Part shown: piece after piece, positions 8,921 through 17,600 of the stretch
Layout: each line of letters opens with the position of its first letter
Position numbering within the stretch: position 1 is the first letter of the stretch
Assembly (NCBI RefSeq): GCF_002813245.1
Contig: NZ_PHUF01000004.1
Location: 312,001 to 376,000, forward strand
Reading direction: 5' to 3'
Source: Novosphingobium kunmingense
GTDB lineage: Bacteria; Pseudomonadota; Alphaproteobacteria; Sphingomonadales; Sphingomonadaceae
DNA: 64,000 nucleotides
The notes under the pieces: generated by a model
Told to the model about the DNA's origin: nothing
What the model saw: only the letters and a program-made list of their open reading frames with translations
Database searches by the model: none
Position numbers and translations under genes: made by a program

Positions 8921-10231
8921 TCAGTCCATCATCGCCAGGAGATCGGACACGGTGGTCGAGGCGAAGCCCACCGCGCTGTCCGAAATGCCGTAGGGGATGA
9001 GCAGGGCTTCGCCTACCTTCATTGCCCCGCAGGTGTACACGACGTTGGGCACATAACCCGAACGGTCGGCATCCTCGGCGGTCAGCACCGGTTCGCGCGT
9101 GCGGGCCAGGACCTTCGAAGGGTCGTCACGGTCGAGCAGCGCGCAGCCCAGCGCATACTTGCGCATGGCCCCGACCCCGTGGGTCAGCATCAGCCAGCCG
9201 GCGTGGGTCTCGATAGGGGCGCCGCAGTTGCCGATCTGGATGAACTCCCAAGGATACTTCGGCTCCATCAGGAGCACGCCATCGTCATCCCAGGTGTCGA
9301 TGCTGTCCGAGCGGAGCAGGAACAGGTTCTTACCGTCCTGCCGCCCGATCATCGCATAGCGCCCGTCGATGGGCCGGTCGAACAGGGCCATGCCCTTGTT
9401 GCGGCCCGCCTTGCCGCGGATCGGCTCGAGCTCGAAGGCACGGAAGTCACGGGTGCGGAGCAGTTCGGACCGGATCGAGCTGCCCGAATAGGCGGTGTAG
9501 GTGCCGATCCATTCGTAGTCGTCCTCGCCGTGCCGGAAACGGACCAAGCGCAGATCCTCCAGACCGCCGCGCTGCTGTTCCGTGATCGGGAAGATCACGC
9601 AGTTTGACAGTGTGCTTTCGGCGTTGCGGTGGACCATGACGCCTTCGTCGGCATCGGTCAGGGTGGTGTCGTCGATCACCGCCGCCGTGGCGAAATGGCT
9701 TTGCGGCCAGAGCTGGAACGACCCGTCGGCTTCGGCGATCCCCTCACGAAAGGCGATCGAGCTGATGTGCCCCTCGCCCACCGCGCGCAGCGACATGACG
9801 AACCGAGACGCCCCCTCGCACATGCCCGACTGGTCGGGATGGGGGACGATCGACGGGTTCATCAGGGCGGCTGCCGCATAGGTGTATTCGTGGCAGAAAT
9901 AGGCCCCGATCAGGCGCTGCCGGGCGGGCGAGAACCCGCAGTCGTGCAGGCCATGATGGTGCTCGACCTCGCGGTAGCGTTCCTCGAAGACCTGTTCGGT
10001 CTGCCAGTGGCGCTCGGCGAAATCCTGGATGACGCGATCATATTCGGCTTCGACTTGTTCCTCGCTCAGCGCGGCGACGTCGTCGACGAGCCGCTGCGCA
10101 CGGTCGACCGGCGCCGATGCGGATTGCCAGCCGAGGTGAAAAGGCCGGAGAACGACGCGCGAGGGATCGGCATGCAATCGCGTATCATGGATGAGCAAGC
10201 GTTGCGGCTGGCCCGTGGTAGTCTTCAGCAA
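8921..10231 (-). CDS. Glycoside hydrolase family 130 protein (mannoside phosphorylase/hydrolase-like)
   Basis: A five-bladed propeller enzyme of GH130, a family of beta-mannoside phosphorylases and some hydrolases. Recognisable segments are HADPSRVVLRPF near the N-terminus, MNPSIVPHPD, FVMSLRAVGEGH, GGLEDLRLVRF (the acidic strand of the active site), KGMALFDRPI, GNCGAPIETHAGWLMLTHGVG and GYVPNVVYTCG. I cannot decide from sequence whether it phosphorolyses or hydrolyses, or which linkage it uses. The only in-frame ATG, at 10324, would overlap the upstream gene by 140 bases. I prefer the TTG at 10231, which follows an AGGGGA box (436 aa, 47-base overlap). Its place between a GT4 enzyme and the GDP-mannose genes implies it acts on a mannose-containing product. 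Confidence 0.83.
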   Translation of the reverse strand: MLKTTTGQPQRLLIHDTRLHADPSRVVLRPFHLGWQSASAPVDRAQRLVDDVAALSEEQVEAEYDRVIQDFAERHWQTEQVFEERYREVEHHHGLHDCGFSPARQRLIGAYFCHEYTYAAAALMNPSIVPHPDQSGMCEGASRFVMSLRAVGEGHISSIAFREGIAEADGSFQLWPQSHFATAAVIDDTTLTDADEGVMVHRNAESTLSNCVIFPITEQQRGGLEDLRLVRFRHGEDDYEWIGTYTAYSGSSIRSELLRTRDFRAFELEPIRGKAGRNKGMALFDRPIDGRYAMIGRQDGKNLFLLRSDSIDTWDDDGVLLMEPKYPWEFIQIGNCGAPIETHAGWLMLTHGVGAMRKYALGCALLDRDDPSKVLARTREPVLTAEDADRSGYVPNVVYTCGAMKVGEALLIPYGISDSAVGFASTTVSDLLAMMD

Positions 10232-12545
10232 GCGCGTCCCCTGCCCGTTGAGTTGTGCGGCGCTCTCCGAGCATCGGCTGCAGGGCAGCGTAACCCAGTT
10301 GGAAAGCGAGTATCGATTCGGCACCGCAATTCGCGTTGGCCCCGCGTGGGGTCACCCCGTCGCGGCACCGACCGCTGGCGATATCGCCCAATATAGCACC
10401 GCGATCGTTCGCGCCAAGGAACCAGCGGTAAGCCGTCACGGCGTGATCGACCCAGCGCTGCGATGGCGCGGCGGCGTGGGCGGCAGCAGCCGCCTCGATT
10501 GCGGCCTGGGCTTCAAGCGGCTGCTGGTCGAACGGCATCTGGCCATGGTGCTGGCCGAAGCTTTCCGAACCGACCGGCCGGAACAGGCCATTGGCGGCAA
10601 TCTGCCGGTCGGCAATCCAGTCGAGCGTGGCAAGGCCCAGCCCGATCCAGTCGCCGCGACCGCAGACCTGGCCCGATTCGATCAGCGCCTGAGGCAGACG
10701 AGGGTTGTCATAGCCGAGTACGGCCTCGAACCAAGCCCAATCAGGCCGGCGCGAAGCGGCCAGCAGCCGTTCAAGCAGCAAGGCCCCGCGACGGATCAGC
10801 GCTTCGGCCTGGGGGTGGTGCCCGTCGGCACGCAGGACTGCGCAGGCGCCAAGCATGCCGAATGCCATCGCGCGCGGCGATTCGACGCCGTCGAGCGCGC
10901 GCAATGTCTGGTCGAACAGGTGCCGCGCCCAATCGCGCAGATCGGGAAACGGCGAATGTTCGGCCGTATCGCCAAGCGCCCACAACCCGCGGCCATTGGA
11001 ATCGTCCGAACCCTCGTCCTCGCACCAGGTGCGGTCGAAGCGCATGAAATTGCGGAAATGGTTGCGATCCGGGTTCCAGGCGTACTGGATGAAGCTGGCG
11101 AAGGTCGAACTCCACGATAGTCGATCAATCGGATTGAGCGCCGGCGCATGGTTCATCAGGATCAGCGCGCGGGCGTTGTCGTCAAGGCAGTAGCCATGGC
11201 GACGGTCAGGCACGATACCGATCGCGTGCTGCAGCATCCCCGTGCCATCGCACATCGCCAGGACGCCATGCATGCCAGGCGTGGCGGTTAGCGGAATCTC
11301 GGCGAGCGGCTGCGCTGCGGCAGCCTGGACCAGCGCGGCGGTAGAATCGGCGAAGCGCGGCCAGATGGTCTTGCGGCCTTCGCCATAAGCGCGGCGGCGC
11401 GTCGCCATAAGGTATTCACGATCGTCGAGCAGTGCGTTGACCGCCTCGGCAATCGCGCCGCTCGAATGGGGTTCGACGATCACGCCGACCCCGTCGGCCA
11501 GCAGTTCGCGCGCATGGACATATGGAGTGGAGACTACCGCTTTGCCCAGAGCCACGGCATAGCTGAGCGTCCCCGAAGTGGCCTGCTGCAGGTTCGGATA
11601 GGGCGTGAGGTAGACATCGCAGGCCTCGAGTTGATCAAGCAGCTCGGGCGTTTCGAGGAAGCGGTTATCCCACTCGATATGCTGCGCGACGCCCAGCCGT
11701 TCGGCCAGCGCCACAAGCCGTTCGCGGTAGACCTCGCCTTGCTGCGCGACAAGGTTGGGATGCGTTGCACCGACGATCCGATAGACCGTCTCGGGATGGC
11801 ACGCCACGATGGCAGGCAAGGCTTCGATCGCGTGTTCCAGCCCCTTGCCCGGACCGAGCAGCCCGAAGGTCATCAGGACATTGCGACCGGCAAGTCCCAT
11901 TGCCTCCTTGAACGCCGCCTCGCGGCCGAACGGACGATCCGGCGCGCCGTGGGGAATGACTGCAACGCGGTCGGCAGGGGCGTGGTAGAGATCGACCAGC
12001 AGATCGCGGCCGTGCGCCGACATGACCATGATCCGCGAGGCGCGCGAAATCAGATGTTCGACGATGCGGCGCTGGTTGGCGCTCGGCTCGCTCAACACGG
12101 TGTGGAATGTCACGACCAGCGGCGCCGCAATCCGGTCGATCAGTTCGCAGACCATTTCTCCGTCTGGACCGCCGAAAATGCCGAACTCGTGCTGCAGCCA
12201 GACTGCATCGGGGGCCGCTTCGTTGATCTGGCGCGCCGTGGCGCGGTAGCTTTCGATCTCCGACTGGTCGACGCGGACCACCCCACCGGCGTACTGCGCG
12301 CCGCTATCGGCGTCATCGAGAGCATAAACGGTCGAAGCGATCTCGCCGTGGTATTCAGCCAATTGCTCGACCACATCGGCGGTGAAGGTGGCTATTCCGC
12401 ATTTTCGCGGAACGTATGTGCCGATCAGGGCGAGCGAGAGGCGCCGCGGGACAGGACGACCGACCGGACGCGAAAAGATCTGCACGACGGGGCTGTCATC
12501 GACGCGAGGGTAGGAGTGTCGCGGTTCCGCGTACAGTTGATCCAT
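10185..12545 (-). CDS. Two-domain glycosyltransferase: GT4 domain plus C-terminal helical-toroid-like domain
   Basis: A 786-aa protein. Residues ~25-400 form a GT4/GT-B glycosyltransferase: LALIGTYVPRKCGIATFTADVV at the nucleotide-sugar end, WLQHEFGIFGG, FHTVLSEP, MSAHGRDLL, FGLLGPGKGLEHAI and the C-lobe ATSGTLSYAVALGKAVVSTPY. Residues ~410-780 form a second, mainly helical domain (YCLDDNARALIL, FRNFMRFDR, GRGLWALGDT, FGQHHGQMPFDQQPLEA) that resembles an alpha/alpha-toroid glycoside-processing fold; I do not recognise its activity. It is the first gene of the operon with GH130, manC and manA, so GDP-mannose is the likely donor (inference). The start is ATG 12545; a TTG at 12566 could extend it. 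It is divergent from the CoA-transferase gene across 235 bp in which I see no distinct element. Confidence 0.83.
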   Translation of the reverse strand: MDQLYAEPRHSYPRVDDSPVVQIFSRPVGRPVPRRLSLALIGTYVPRKCGIATFTADVVEQLAEYHGEIASTVYALDDADSGAQYAGGVVRVDQSEIESYRATARQINEAAPDAVWLQHEFGIFGGPDGEMVCELIDRIAAPLVVTFHTVLSEPSANQRRIVEHLISRASRIMVMSAHGRDLLVDLYHAPADRVAVIPHGAPDRPFGREAAFKEAMGLAGRNVLMTFGLLGPGKGLEHAIEALPAIVACHPETVYRIVGATHPNLVAQQGEVYRERLVALAERLGVAQHIEWDNRFLETPELLDQLEACDVYLTPYPNLQQATSGTLSYAVALGKAVVSTPYVHARELLADGVGVIVEPHSSGAIAEAVNALLDDREYLMATRRRAYGEGRKTIWPRFADSTAALVQAAAAQPLAEIPLTATPGMHGVLAMCDGTGMLQHAIGIVPDRRHGYCLDDNARALILMNHAPALNPIDRLSWSSTFASFIQYAWNPDRNHFRNFMRFDRTWCEDEGSDDSNGRGLWALGDTAEHSPFPDLRDWARHLFDQTLRALDGVESPRAMAFGMLGACAVLRADGHHPQAEALIRRGALLLERLLAASRRPDWAWFEAVLGYDNPRLPQALIESGQVCGRGDWIGLGLATLDWIADRQIAANGLFRPVGSESFGQHHGQMPFDQQPLEAQAAIEAAAAAHAAAPSQRWVDHAVTAYRWFLGANDRGAILGDIASGRCRDGVTPRGANANCGAESILAFQLGYAALQPMLGERRTTQRAGDALAEDYHGPAATLAHP

Positions 12546-12780
12546 TGTCGGGGGCCCATCCTTCAAAGTACGAAAAGGTTAACACGCGAGGTTCGGCAAT
12601 GTTCCGCAAGCGCTAACAAAATCGGCTGTTCCGACGCTAACACACGGCAAATCGTGAGAAGTTCCATGTTGCAACGCAACATTATTGCGGCTGCAGCCTC
12701 GATAGAACCAAGGCGAGCCGGCTTTGTTTCCGCGCAATCGCCATTTGCCCTTCGGGACAGGCCGGGGCAAAGACCCCGGC

Positions 12781-14025
12781 GTGACCACCGAACCGACCAG
12801 CCTAGACGGCCCGCTTCACGGGCTTCGCGTCCTCGAACTCAGCAGGGTTCTTGCAGGGCCATGGGCCTCGCAGATGCTCGGCGATCTTGGTGCCGACGTC
12901 ATCAAGGTGGAGCAGCCTGGCCAGGGCGACGACACGCGGCGCTGGGGCCCCCCGTTCCTGCCCGACGGATCGCGCGATTCGGCCTATTACCTGTGCGCAA
13001 ACCGCAACAAGCGCTCGATCGCCATCGATATCGCCCGGCCCGAAGGCGCCGACCTTGTGCGCAAGCTCGCCGAGCGGTCGGACATCGTCATCGAGAACTT
13101 CCGCGTCGGCGCCCTCGCTCGCTATGGCCTCGACTATGAATCGCTGCGCGCGATCCGGCCCGATGTCATCTACTGTTCGGTCACCGGGTTTGGCCAGGAC
13201 GGTCCCGAAGCCAATCGCGGCGGATACGACTTCCTGATCCAGGGCATGAGCGGGGTGATGAGCGTGACCGGTCGGCCCGACGGGGAACCGGGCGAAGGGC
13301 CGCTCAAGACCGGGATTCCGATCAGCGACCTGTCGACCGGGCTCTACGCCACGATCTCCATCCTTGCGGCGCTCAATCACCGCTACCGTACCGGCGAGGG
13401 GCAGTACATCGACGTGGCGCTGCTCGATTCGCAGGTTGCGCTGCTGGCCAACCAGGCCTCGGGCTGGCTGAACGGCGGGGTGGAGCCGAAGCGCATGGGC
13501 AATGCCCATACCCTGATCACGCCCTACCAGGATTTCACCTGCGCGGACGGCGACATCATGATCGCAGTCGGCAACGACAGGCAGTTCGCCAAGCTGTGCG
13601 ACGTGCTGGGCGTGCCCGACCTGGCGACCGACCCGCGCTTTGCCGAATCCGGGGAGCGCAGTGCCAACCGGGCCGATCTGTTCGCGGTGATCAAGCCGAT
13701 CATCGCCGGAAGGACCAGCGCCGACCTGCTCGAAGCACTCGATGCCGCAAAACTGCCTTGCGGCAAGGTCAACACCGTGCCCGAGATCCTGGCCCATCCG
13801 CAGATCGAGGCGCGCGGCCTGATCCACGAACTGACGCGCGACGACGGCACGCCGGTCAAGTTCCTGGGATTTCCCGGCAAGCTGTCGCGCAGCCCGGCGA
13901 CCTACCGCCGCGTGCCGCCGCGCTCGGCGCAACATACTGCCGAGGTGCTTGGCGCCGAGCTCGGCCTGGACAAGGATGAAATCGCCGCCCTCCTGTCCTC
14001 CGGGATCGTTGCCGATCGGCTGTGA
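12781..14025 (+). CDS. CaiB/BaiF (class III) CoA-transferase
   Basis: A 414-aa formyl-CoA-transferase-family enzyme moving CoA between carboxylic acids, substrate unknown. Family features in order: GLRVLELSRVLAGPWA at the N-terminus, GADVIKVEQP, NRNKRSIAIDI, ENFRVGALARYGLDY, the GGYDFLIQGMSG segment that carries the catalytic Asp in this family, KTGIPISDL and DVALLDSQV. It is full length. The start is GTG 12781 (VTTEPTSLDGPL); no good ATG exists nearby, and a TTG 57 bases upstream would add unconserved residues. A flavin reductase follows after 19 bases, so the two are probably co-transcribed. No ligase, racemase or dehydrogenase partner lies nearby, which leaves the pathway open; racemases such as Amacr share the fold. 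Confidence 0.9.
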   Translation: MTTEPTSLDGPLHGLRVLELSRVLAGPWASQMLGDLGADVIKVEQPGQGDDTRRWGPPFLPDGSRDSAYYLCANRNKRSIAIDIARPEGADLVRKLAERSDIVIENFRVGALARYGLDYESLRAIRPDVIYCSVTGFGQDGPEANRGGYDFLIQGMSGVMSVTGRPDGEPGEGPLKTGIPISDLSTGLYATISILAALNHRYRTGEGQYIDVALLDSQVALLANQASGWLNGGVEPKRMGNAHTLITPYQDFTCADGDIMIAVGNDRQFAKLCDVLGVPDLATDPRFAESGERSANRADLFAVIKPIIAGRTSADLLEALDAAKLPCGKVNTVPEILAHPQIEARGLIHELTRDDGTPVKFLGFPGKLSRSPATYRRVPPRSAQHTAEVLGAELGLDKDEIAALLSSGIVADRL

Positions 14026-14044
14026 TCGCCCTACCCCACGCCCT

Positions 14045-14557
14045 ATGACCGAACTCGCCCCCGCGCCGATCGAGCAGCGCCTGAAGCGCGTGCTGCGCTA
14101 TCTGCCGGCGCCTGTCGGCATCGTATCGAGCTTCGATCCCGAAACCGCCGAGCCGGTCGGCCTCGCCATGTCGGCGCTGATGCCGGTCAGCCTTGAACCG
14201 GCGGCCATGGCCATCGCGATCAACCGCGCCGGATCGGCACACGACGCGATGATCCGCGCGGGGCGTTTCTGCATCAACCTGCTTGATGCGGAGCGGCAGG
14301 ACTATCTGGCACCCTTTGCCAGCCATGCCGGCCGCGCCGATCGCTTCCAGCAACCCGCCTGGTGCCACAACGGGCCGGTCTGGTACATCAAGGGCTCGCC
14401 CGCCGCCATCTTCTGCACGGTACGCGAGTGCATGGGCTTTGGCACGCACGACGTCCTGATCGGCGAAGTCTACGACCTGATCGCCAGCGGCGGCGATGAT
14501 ATCCTGGGCTGGGCCAACGGCGCGCTGGGGCGCCTTTCACCGATCGACGAGGCCTGA
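14045..14557 (+). CDS. Flavin reductase family protein (FMN-binding split barrel)
   Basis: A 170-aa protein with the flavin-reductase-like split-barrel fold: an N-terminal LKRVLRYLPAPVGIVSSF opening, the PVGLAMSALMPVSLEPAAMAIAIN core, GRFCINLL, and a late GTHDVLIGEVYDL strand. Members reduce free FMN or FAD with NAD(P)H and commonly supply a two-component monooxygenase, or bind flavin themselves. It begins 19 bases after the CoA-transferase and probably shares its transcript. No matching oxygenase component is present in the window, so its partner is elsewhere or it acts alone. The next gene is convergent, 43 bases away. Confidence 0.87.
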   Translation: MTELAPAPIEQRLKRVLRYLPAPVGIVSSFDPETAEPVGLAMSALMPVSLEPAAMAIAINRAGSAHDAMIRAGRFCINLLDAERQDYLAPFASHAGRADRFQQPAWCHNGPVWYIKGSPAAIFCTVRECMGFGTHDVLIGEVYDLIASGGDDILGWANGALGRLSPIDEA

Positions 14558-14600
14558 GCGGCGGCGCCGGCTCGCTGGAACCGAACGCCGCGGCGGGTCG

Positions 14601-17600
14601 TCAGGGGGTCACGCCGGCGCTCTGCAGGTGCAGGTACCAGTCGTTGGCAGAGGCGTCGGCAAATCCGGCCGCGTGGTCGACGTAGAGCCCGGCGATGCTG
14701 TCCAGCCCCAGCAGGGTCAGCGACCCGCCAGTCGTGAACGCCAGCCGCGCGTCGATCTGCCCATCGTGGTTGTAATCGCCAAAGGTCGCGGTGCGCAAAG
14801 CCGCACCGTCGAGCAGGACGACACGATCCTCGGCAAGGTCGAAATCGGTCACCACGTCGTCGCCATAGGACTTGCCGAAGGCAAAGCTGTCGTGTCCCTC
14901 GCCGCCGGTCAGCAAGTCGTTGCCGGTATCGCCCTGCAGCCAGTCGTGGCCGTCGAGCCCGAACAGCCGATCGTCGCCGCGGCCGCCACGGATCTGATCC
15001 TCCCCGGCCGTGCCGACGAGCCAGTCGATGCCGTTGCCACCGGCCACCTCAAGCCCGTCCGCAATCCCCGTCACCGTGACGCTGACCGAAGCCGTGCTGG
15101 TCAGCCCGCCACTGTCGCGCACGGTATAGGTGAAGGTGTCGATGGCCGTCGCACCGGGCGCCAGCGCATCGAAGGCGTCGCCATCGGCGACATAGCGCAG
15201 GGTCTGGCTGGCGGCATCGAAGACCAGGCTGCCGTGGGTGCCGGTGGTGTCGATCGCGCTGATTTCCAGCACATCGCCCAGATCGGGATCGAAGTCGTTG
15301 CCCTGCAGCAGGCTCCACAGGTTCGCGCTGGTCGCGTCCTCGTTGGCGGCAATGGCATCGCCCACGGCAGTCGGAGCCTCGTTGACGTCGCCGACGGTTA
15401 TGACGATGTCCTGCGTGCTGTTGAGCCCGGCTGAATCGGTAACCTTGACCGTCACCGTGAAACTGCCGGTCGCCTCGTGGTCGAAGGCTGCGGTGGTGGT
15501 CACCGCGCCGGTCGCCGCATCGACGACAAATCGGCCGCCGGCGTCGTCGACAAGCGTGTAGGTCAGCACGTCGCCCGTCGTGTCCGTCGCCGAAAGGGTG
15601 CCGACAAGAGTGCCCCCCGGCTGATTTTCGGCCACCACGTCGTTCGACAGCACGACGTCGTGCGGGGTGATGCCCATCAAGAGCAGCGCAAGCTGCGGAT
15701 CATGGTCGGTCGGGCGCCCTTCGGCGCCGAACTGCGCGTTGAGATGAACCGCGTCATACCGCGTGCCCTCGAACAGGCCGCCAGTAACCAGCATGTTGTC
15801 GATCAGCTGGTGATTGCCGTCGAACACGTAGGAATAGCGTTCCGCCGCGTCGAGCAGCATCGCCAGGTTGGTGAATACCCCGCCGTCGGTAAGCTGCGTC
15901 TGGGCCCGTTCGAAGTAGAACCCGTTCCAGTCGCCCAGCACCATGTACTGCCCCGAAGGATCGGCGGCGAGCCGATCGTTCACATAGGCGCCGACGGCTG
16001 CAGCCTGGGCGGTGCGCGCGGCATCGCCCGCATCGGCCGGAGGCTGAGTCGCACCCCAGAGCGGATCGCTGCCCCCGCGGGAGGTGAAGTGGACGTTGAT
16101 CGTCGTCACCGTCTGGCCGTTGAATTCCCAGGTTGCCGCCAGCGGCTTGCGGCTGCCGTTGAAGGCCGGGTCGGTAACCAGCGCAAGGCTGCCTTCGAGC
16201 AGGGCCACGCGGTCGGGCCGATAGAGATAACCGTTGCGGATGTTGCCGCCGGGTTCGCCCCCGGTGGAATTGGCGACGGCCGGGGCGATTTCGACGTAGA
16301 CGTAGGTGATGCCGCTCTGGGCGTAGATCGCATCGATCAAGCCCTGCGCGTTGCTCGCCCCGCTGAGGCTCGTGCCGCTGCCGGCGCCGTCCGCGTCCTG
16401 CATTTCCTGAACGGCGATGATGTCGGGCGCCATGAGGTTATAGACGATGTCGTTGCTCAGGATCTCGTATTTGTGGTCCGACGGATCGAGATTTTCGAGA
16501 TTGTAGGTCGCCACCGACATGTAGTTGGCATCGCCGCGCAGCACGCTGACCTCTTCCGTCAGGGTGACGTCGCTGGTCACCGTGACGGCCTCGGTCGCCA
16601 GCAGCTCGTAGTGCTCGAAGCTGTAACCGATGACGCCGGTCACGCTGGCAAGCTGATCGCCGATGGTGTGGTTCGGGACATAGCCGATCAGGGCGCCGAA
16701 GCGATCGTCGAGCTGGAGTTTCTCGGGATTGAAGTCCCCGGCCCCGATCGTGATCCCGCCCCGGTCGTTGACCCCCGTAGAGCCGACGCCGAGCGAGGCG
16801 ACGATGTCGGTTTCGCCGTACTGGTTGGTGTTGGAGACGACCAGCGGGCTATCTACGGTGACCCGCATACCTTCCAGCGATTCCCAGAAGTCAATCCCGT
16901 CGCTGGCAGGGTCGAAGCTGGTCAGCCCGTCGTTGTCGATGGTCTGGCTCGGTGGAAGGAGCCCACCCGCGCCGATCAACATGGCCGCAGGCAGCGCGTT
17001 GCCGGTGCTGGTCACGGTGATATTGGCCGGCGTGGCGTCAATCTCGGTCAACGAAAGCCCCGCGCCCGAAGCGAATTCCGCCACCGTGCCCTTCACGCTG
17101 ACGGCATCGCCGACGGCCACACCCGGGGCGATGCCGGTGTAGACAAAGATCGCGTCCGAGGTGGCGGTGTTGCCGTCGCCGCCGGGGTCCTGCAGGTAGA
17201 AGCCGCCGGCATCGACCGCGGTTACGATGCCCGTGGTGATGACCGGCTGGCCGGCATAGGCCGAGAGGTGGCCCGCCCCCTGGATTGCCATGATGGTCAG
17301 CGCGATCGGATCGTCGTTGACAATGGTCCCGGTGGCGCCGCCATCGGCGATCACGGCGTTGCCGGTCACGTTCGACAGGGTGACGGTCAACGTTTCGTTG
17401 ACCTCGCCCAGCGTGTCCCCACGCACGGGGATGGTAATCGTCTTGGTGAACTCGTTCGCGGCGAAGGAGACGGTACCGGCCAGCACCGCGCCGATCCCAA
17501 GGTCCGCGCCGTCGGCCGTGCCCAGCGCGGCCTGCCAGTCGACGCTGGCCTGGGTAGCGTAACCGCCGGCGCGCGACACGGTAAAGGTCAGCAGCGCCTC

